This document shows, one piece after another, positions 21,101 through 25,584 of a stretch of 25,584 nt of DNA (position 1 is its first letter; the number at the start of each line of letters is the position of its first letter). Source of the DNA: Irineochytrium annulatum (lineage: Eukaryota > Chytridiomycota > Chytridiomycetes > Chytridiales > Chytridiaceae). The stretch covers positions 474 to 26,057 of the forward strand of contig JADGJL010000299.1 in NCBI GenBank assembly GCA_027600665.1, in the 5' to 3' direction. Position numbers and translations under genes: made by a program. Under the pieces are notes generated by a model. That model worked only from the letters and a program-made list of their open reading frames with translations, was not told the origin of the DNA and did no database searches.

Positions 21101-22875
21101 GTCGCATCTGCGGAGGGTAGCAAATCTGCGTCAGCGAAAGATCTAGCGTCTTCTTCCAATGGGCCTCATCCTGCAACAAGATTATTGATGGCCGAGTTAT
21201 TCCCGAGACCGCATGACTCCGAGTTGGTCGATCTCGAAGAATGGGATCCATCGATATCGGTGCGCTTAGTTAGAAGGCGAACGGAGCAGAATGTGCGCTC
21301 TTGCAGCATTTGGGAGAAGTCGACAGGCTCAGGCTCCCACGGGCACGTCGCGCTGATAAGAATGACGGATGGGCTTCCTCGCGGAACTTACGAGGTGTTA
21401 TGCGAAGTTAACATTCCAGCGGTCCCTATACCCGTGGAGGATAAGACACCCGAACTCTCAGCATCGCCTTCGAGGCATCCTACCTACGTCCCCTTGAAGT
21501 TTGTTTGCGGTTCTGAGGATGAACTTGGTAGAGAGGATCCAATGCTGGAGGAAATGGAAGATCCAGAACTACAGGGTTTACGAGGATTCACCCGACTGTT
21601 CCCCGTGGAGGAGCAGGTTTCAATTGCCGGCACGGGCATGGTGACCCTGCACTTAGGATATGTAAAGGCTGCCTGCAAGTTAAACACATGCTGCATCGAC
21701 CTTAAGCGTATCCCCGGAACCGGCGAGCCCTTCTCCTTCGGTAAAGTACATGTAAGCACAGTTAATTGCGTTTGACACTGTCACCTTATGATGTTAATAA
21801 CCCGTTCGTAGTTCATACCCGTAGACCCGCGTTTGTACCGTCCAGAATATGAGCCGCCGTTGCATCAAGTTGATGCCTTCACCCGGCTCTTAGCTAGCTT
21901 CGAGGCGTTTGAAGAAAGTCACCGAAAGCGGGCTGAGTCTCTTAGCCAGAATCTGCCGGAAAACATGTCCGCTTTGAAAGCCCAACACGAGGACGATGAT
22001 TCTGCTAGCGATAATGCGGCAGATCATCGGCGAACATGGGTGGCGGGCGAGGACGAGGCTTCTGCGGCCGTAGAGGCGAAGAGGAAGACTCGGATGTCCA
22101 TGTTCCAGCCTTTATCTAACGTCGTTGGTGGCATTTTGGGTGCAGTTGGCGGTCTTGCAGTGGCGGAGCCTGCAAAACCCACGAAGCCTCCGTCGTTTGC
22201 TGACATTGAGAGGGAGATGGAGTTGGCGAGAGTTAAGGCCCGATTGGAGGCAAAAATACTGGTTTGTGTTAACTGAAAATTTTTTCGTATTCAAATGGCG
22301 TACAGGAAGAGGAAGAGGACGAGAAAAACGCGTATGAAGAAGCGAAAGAGCGGCATAGACTGGCCGAGGAGGTTACGAAAGCGAGGAACTTAGATCGCGG
22401 ACCAGATGACTTCGATCAGGACGACGAGCAGGGAATTGACGAAGAAGAACACTATTATCGTTTGAAGGAAGCAGAGGAGGCTTTACGTCGGATAGAGTTG
22501 GCGCTCGAGAACAGCGCGGAGGCAGTTGCTACGGACGTTGAGTCAGAACTTCGGGAGACGGCAGTCGAGCCGGACATTGCTCGGCTAGCGGCAGAGCCAG
22601 ATGTTAAGGAGCTGGCAATTGGACAGGACGTTGGGGAGCTGGCAGCTGAGGCAGATGTTGGAGAGGCTGTAGAGCCGGACAGTATAGAAGTGGCTGTAGA
22701 GCCAGACGCTGGGAAGGCGGGTGTAGAGCGAGACGTTAGGGAGGTGGGTATTGAGCCAGACACTCGGAAGGTGGTTGATCTCAACGCTAGCAAGGTGGCG
22801 GTAGAATCGATCGTTGGGGAAGCGCCAGCACTAAACGGCGCAACTGTAGAGATAGTCGATGGTGAAGGAGTGTAG
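15199..22875 (+). CDS. Giant STAND NTPase: myristoylation signal - DUF4062 - NACHT-like P-loop - WD40 propeller (NWD1/TEP1-like)
   Basis: Eleven exons: 15199-15685, 15748-15844, 15889-15937, 15981-16047, 16091-16502, 16547-16986, 17030-17391, 17438-18013, 18056-21751, 21812-22261 and 22306-22875; 2401 aa. Residues 1-7 (MGNSAST) fit an N-myristoylation signal. DUF4062 spans ~153-250: VKVFFSSNASDTEWERNAL, then LIESCIATSLGPSFFSFL, GDKY and IPASEF, each rebuilt across introns. The P-loop is GPPGVGKT at 518-525 (Lys 524); Walker B is IIDALDELSD from 639. Helical/winged-helix-like sequence follows, then about eight WD40-like repeats at ~1100-1835 (ARVWDMQEL, SVSVWEW, GTIAIWNIE). Residues ~1880-2060 look beta-rich. 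A Gly-rich hydrophobic stretch, charged helices and nine-residue acidic repeats end the protein. Order and motifs match animal NWD1/NWD2/TEP1-type STAND proteins, ligand-triggered oligomerising NTPases. The ligand and effector output are unknown. Exon 9 could end at 21741 instead (alternative donor, same phase). Confidence 0.85.
22564..22824 (+). repeat. Degenerate 27-bp coding minisatellite (9-residue repeats) in the STAND gene
   Basis: About ten units of mostly 27 bp (two to three of 24 bp) lie in frame in the last exon, encoding residues ~2299-2385. The consensus is close to V-E-P-D-V-x-E-L-A, with units such as VEPDIARLA, AEPDVKELA and VEPDAGKAG. Units have diverged at the DNA level while keeping the Glu-Pro-Asp core, which suggests an old and constrained array. 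Confidence 0.85.
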
Positions 22876-22997
22876 ACTGGTGCGGGGTGGCAATGAGTTT
22901 GTTCATGCAAGCATTTTTTTTTTTCATAGACGCCTGTTGCTCATAGAGTAAAAAACAACAGTATTACTATTTTCTATCAACATTTGCAATATATCAT

Positions 22998-25059
22998 CTA
23001 CAAAGTCTCTCTACGCCGTTTGGACTGCGCCCCACTGCTCTTCCGCGAGGAACGCCCACAGACGCACTCGCCATCGGAGTGACAGTCCTGAGCGTACCGG
23101 TGGTACTCACGATAATCTACTGTCAACTCATCACCGGGCGCGATTTTAAACTTGGCGAATAACGCCAAGCGCGGCCGGTCTTTCCAGTCCGTGACATACT
23201 GAACGGAATGTTAACGCATTAAACGCGCTGCTGTTACTTACAAATACGCCACGCAAATTCGGCTCGCACGAATGGTTCTAAACACATTAAACGCATTTGT
23301 TGTAAAATACTTACGATAAACCGCGTGAAATTGCAAAAATACGTGGTATCTATCCTGGGAGATTATCAGCATCACACTAGGCTTCGGAACTATATAGGCG
23401 TACGCTATGTCAATGTCCTCCTGATGGTGCAGAAACCACAAGTCGCGGGATACTTTGGACGGGCACAGCGATCGGCGCCGCTGCAGAGAGCGTTTGCTGC
23501 AGATCTCCCCAACCACCTCCCCGACAAAACCCCCATAGCAGATTGTGTCGCTAAATTGTTAATCAGCGACATTTAAGCAAAAAAACTATACGTTGCGACT
23601 ACACCTGAGCCAACGCAGGCAAGCGACTGTTAGAAAATAATTTACCGCGAACAAATCTTACCGATGCCTTAAAAATTAATTTCAATATCCCGTTGCAACG
23701 AGGCGCTACCTTCTTTCGTCGGCCGTAAGATGATGCAATTCTTCTGAAAGTCATTGCCTTTACACTGTTGAATTAAGCGATTGTCGCAAGTATCGACAGT
23801 GCAGCCGCAACTGTCGCCACATTCCTTGATGGTTTCCGAGATGAAGTCGCGGAGAGCGCCGTGCTCGTATGCATAGCCTTTGCATGATCAGGGTTAGTGG
23901 AATAACGTGAGAGCGCACCTTTCATGCGCGCTAGGCAGGCACAGCCGCTCGACATCGAATGGCAACAAATAACGGCACTGGAGCATTTGCAGCTTTCGAG
24001 ATTAGGTTCGGGTGGAGTTTTGGGGGACCGATTGTGCGGTTCGATCGACTCTTCACGATACTAAAACACGTAAGCTTCTCCCAACTCATGCCACTATACC
24101 TCGCGCTCAGGTAGTAGTCTAGGCAGTTCATCAGAGATCCCAAAAGGTGCCCGTTGTCGAGATGTGGGGTCGCCCACGCCTTCGCCTTGCTGTGACCACA
24201 GTCGAAAGTGAGGATCTCTTTGCCAATCGTCCGGTGTCATCCTCTCCATTTCCCATTTCGCCCTCCAAAACATTGCCTTGCATGCCTCCCGGTGGGTACT
24301 AGTTTCTAGAGGTTTATCCAGCAGACGCGCCTGTCACAATCAGAAAAACGGCTCAAAATTCTGTACGCCAAACCTTGTTTAATGATGCTTTTGTTGTCCA
24401 TATCTTGACGATTCTTGCAGGATTGATGTTGAGAATGGCTGCAAGAGCCACAACCACAGGATAATCCATCCGGTATTTAGTGAAACCTCGAATTCGGACA
24501 TCATAGAATTGGTCGTTGAGGTTGGACTTGATGTCACTGCGCCACCCAGTAATGTCAGGTAGCCGCATTAACAAACTACAATCCACAGCCCCACGTACTT
24601 GAAGCGCCGATGTCGATCTGTTCGGGCCTCCTTCGATGTGAAAAGCTCGACCAAGTCCGACACGACTTCCTCCGTCCGACGCGCGAGCAGAAGGTCGAGG
24701 ACGCGCGAGAACATCGACAGAAACCATGGCGGGTCGTCCATTGGGACCGATTCCTCCTTAATCCCGTTTCCGGCCACGGGCGCAAGAGAGAAATAGCGAG
24801 AGATGTTGCCGGAAGGGCCACTCTGAAGTCGCTGGTCCCCCGTCGCGGTCGTAAGGCGAGAGTCCGATTTATTGACGTCCACGCGCTTAGTTCCCTCCCC
24901 GCGCGCGCTTCCCTGGGGTTCCGTCTCCCGTTTGCGCTTTAGAGGCGCTGAGCATGTCGATGGAACTACTGGCTGCTCTCGCTTCTTACTGTGCGTCAGG
25001 GCCGTCAGTGGGTTAGGCGTCCCGTCGGCTATCTTAAGCCAAGGGTTGTTGCTGCTCAT
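22998..25059 (-). CDS. DIM-5/Suv39-type pre-SET/SET histone H3K9 methyltransferase
   Basis: Ten exons: 25059-24587, 24536-24374, 24330-24100, 24060-23919, 23877-23710, 23604-23592, 23550-23404, 23354-23315, 23277-23242 and 23198-22998; 537 aa. The pre-SET zinc cluster has nine spaced cysteines plus one extra: CKC at 313-315, C321/C322, CAC at 329-331, C356, C360, C362 and C367, followed by NR. The SET domain reads EGVVATDTI, GGFVGEVVGE, AIDTTYFCNFTRF, NHSCEPN (460-466), RLALFAKFKIAPGDELTVDY with catalytic Tyr 500, then a CxC-containing post-SET. This is the KMT1/DIM-5 layout that methylates H3 Lys9 for heterochromatin. There is no chromodomain. The ~290-residue N-terminus is unrecognised, with a basic patch (KRKRE). 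The first intron (donor CT|GTGGAT) is the least certain; the start ATG and an upstream exon are also unproven. The stop lies 122 bp from the convergent STAND stop. Confidence 0.82.
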
Positions 25060-25584
25060 CGCCGCGATAGTCGACGACTTATGTGACAAAGTCTGCTGAA
25101 GGACCGCGAGGCCGCTGAAGGTCGGTCCTTGATCAGACCCAGTGTACCGCTATCTCTACCGTGTGTTGGGTTAAGGTGTGACCTCTCGGAACTGATCGTG
25201 CTAACTTCATCCAAGTTGCACGAGTTTGACGAACTTGACATGAATGCAATAGATGAAAGCAAGACAACCTACCTTGTAAGCCCAGTCTTTACGTGTCCAA
25301 TAGCAGCATTGTATCAAAGGGGAAGGCGGCCCCGCTTGCCGGATGTTCACCCAGCGCGTGGCAAGCTGCGAAAGGTTTTAAATTAGTATTGTATTAACTT
25401 CTTTTGGTCATAAAATTGCTTGGTGCACAGCGCAGATGGATGGAGGAGCAGGAAAAAAAAAAAAAAAAAAAAAAAGGGTAGGTTAAAAATAAATAAGAAA
25501 TAAGGTTGCCAACAATCACAATACCAAAAAAACAAGAAAAGTTTATTCACAAAAACAAAAACAACCCCCCAGAAACAACCAAAA
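25060..25584. other. Upstream flank of the methyltransferase gene and A-rich end, no gene seen
   Basis: Presumed promoter of the minus-strand methyltransferase. A plus-strand frame at 25129-25386 and a minus-strand frame at 25056-25262 have no recognisable domain. The last ~110 bp are A-rich low complexity. Confidence 0.4.
25453..25475. repeat. 23-base poly(A) homopolymer
   Basis: A pure run of 23 A residues is followed by A-rich sequence to the end of the window. It could be a simple repeat or the tail of an old retroposed sequence; no flanking target-site duplication is visible within the window. Confidence 0.8.

Noticed and set aside
18056..21775. Treating the large WD40 frame starting with ATG at 18056 as a separate gene
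   Set aside because: The ATG directly follows a TTTTGTAG acceptor, phases match exon 8, and the helical region after the NTPase continues across the junction as in other STAND proteins.
25129..25386. 85-codon frame on plus as a gene
   Set aside because: No recognisable motif, not supported by splice signals, and located in the presumed promoter of the methyltransferase gene.
25453..25584. Retrotransposon tail or telomere at the right end
   Set aside because: There is only a poly(A) run and A-rich low complexity; no reverse transcriptase, no target-site duplication and no telomeric hexamer repeat is visible.

Overview
The window is fungal nuclear DNA: GC-rich coding exons separated by many short introns (37-105 bp, GT...AG, often with a CTAAC/CTGAC-like branch site), A/T-rich intergenic spacers, and a characteristically fungal gene set. 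This set includes a Ran1/Ksp1-type kinase, a PacC/Rim101-type zinc-finger factor, a DIM-5/Suv39-type histone methyltransferase and a DUF3431 protein. A giant animal-like DUF4062-NACHT-WD40 protein suggests an early-diverging, possibly zoosporic (chytrid-like) fungus. The lineage is my inference and is not proven by the sequence.

Layout: (1) 283-2525, minus: seven-exon TPT-family nucleotide-sugar/triose-phosphate transporter fused to a C-terminal DUF3431 domain. (2) 3147-6913, plus: three-exon Ser/Thr kinase (1219 aa) with a large insertion in its N-lobe and a very long disordered tail; divergent from gene 1. (3) 7749-9716, minus: four-exon coiled-coil protein ending in a FYVE finger; convergent with gene 2. 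(4) 10370-12313, minus: intronless PacC/Rim101-like factor with three zinc fingers and poly-Gln tracts. (5) 13208-14762, minus: three-exon platelet-activating-factor acetylhydrolase-like enzyme. (6) 15199-22875, plus: eleven-exon, 2401-aa STAND NTPase (myristoylation signal, DUF4062, P-loop NTPase, WD40 propeller, extra beta-rich domain, acidic 9-residue repeats); divergent from gene 5. (7) 22998-25059, minus: ten-exon pre-SET/SET methyltransferase, badly fragmented into small exons; convergent with gene 6 with only 122 bp between stop codons. The last ~500 bp hold no supportable gene and end in A-rich low-complexity sequence.

The genes are not an operon or an obvious cluster; each has its own promoter space. 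Themes are membrane trafficking and glycosylation (genes 1, 3), signalling and pH response (2, 4), phospholipid metabolism (5), NLR-like sensing (6) and heterochromatin (7). The most notable element is gene 6. Its architecture is that of animal NWD1/TEP1-type proteins, plus an N-myristoylation signal and unexplained C-terminal domains. All exon models were assembled by hand from reading frame, splice consensus and family motif continuity.
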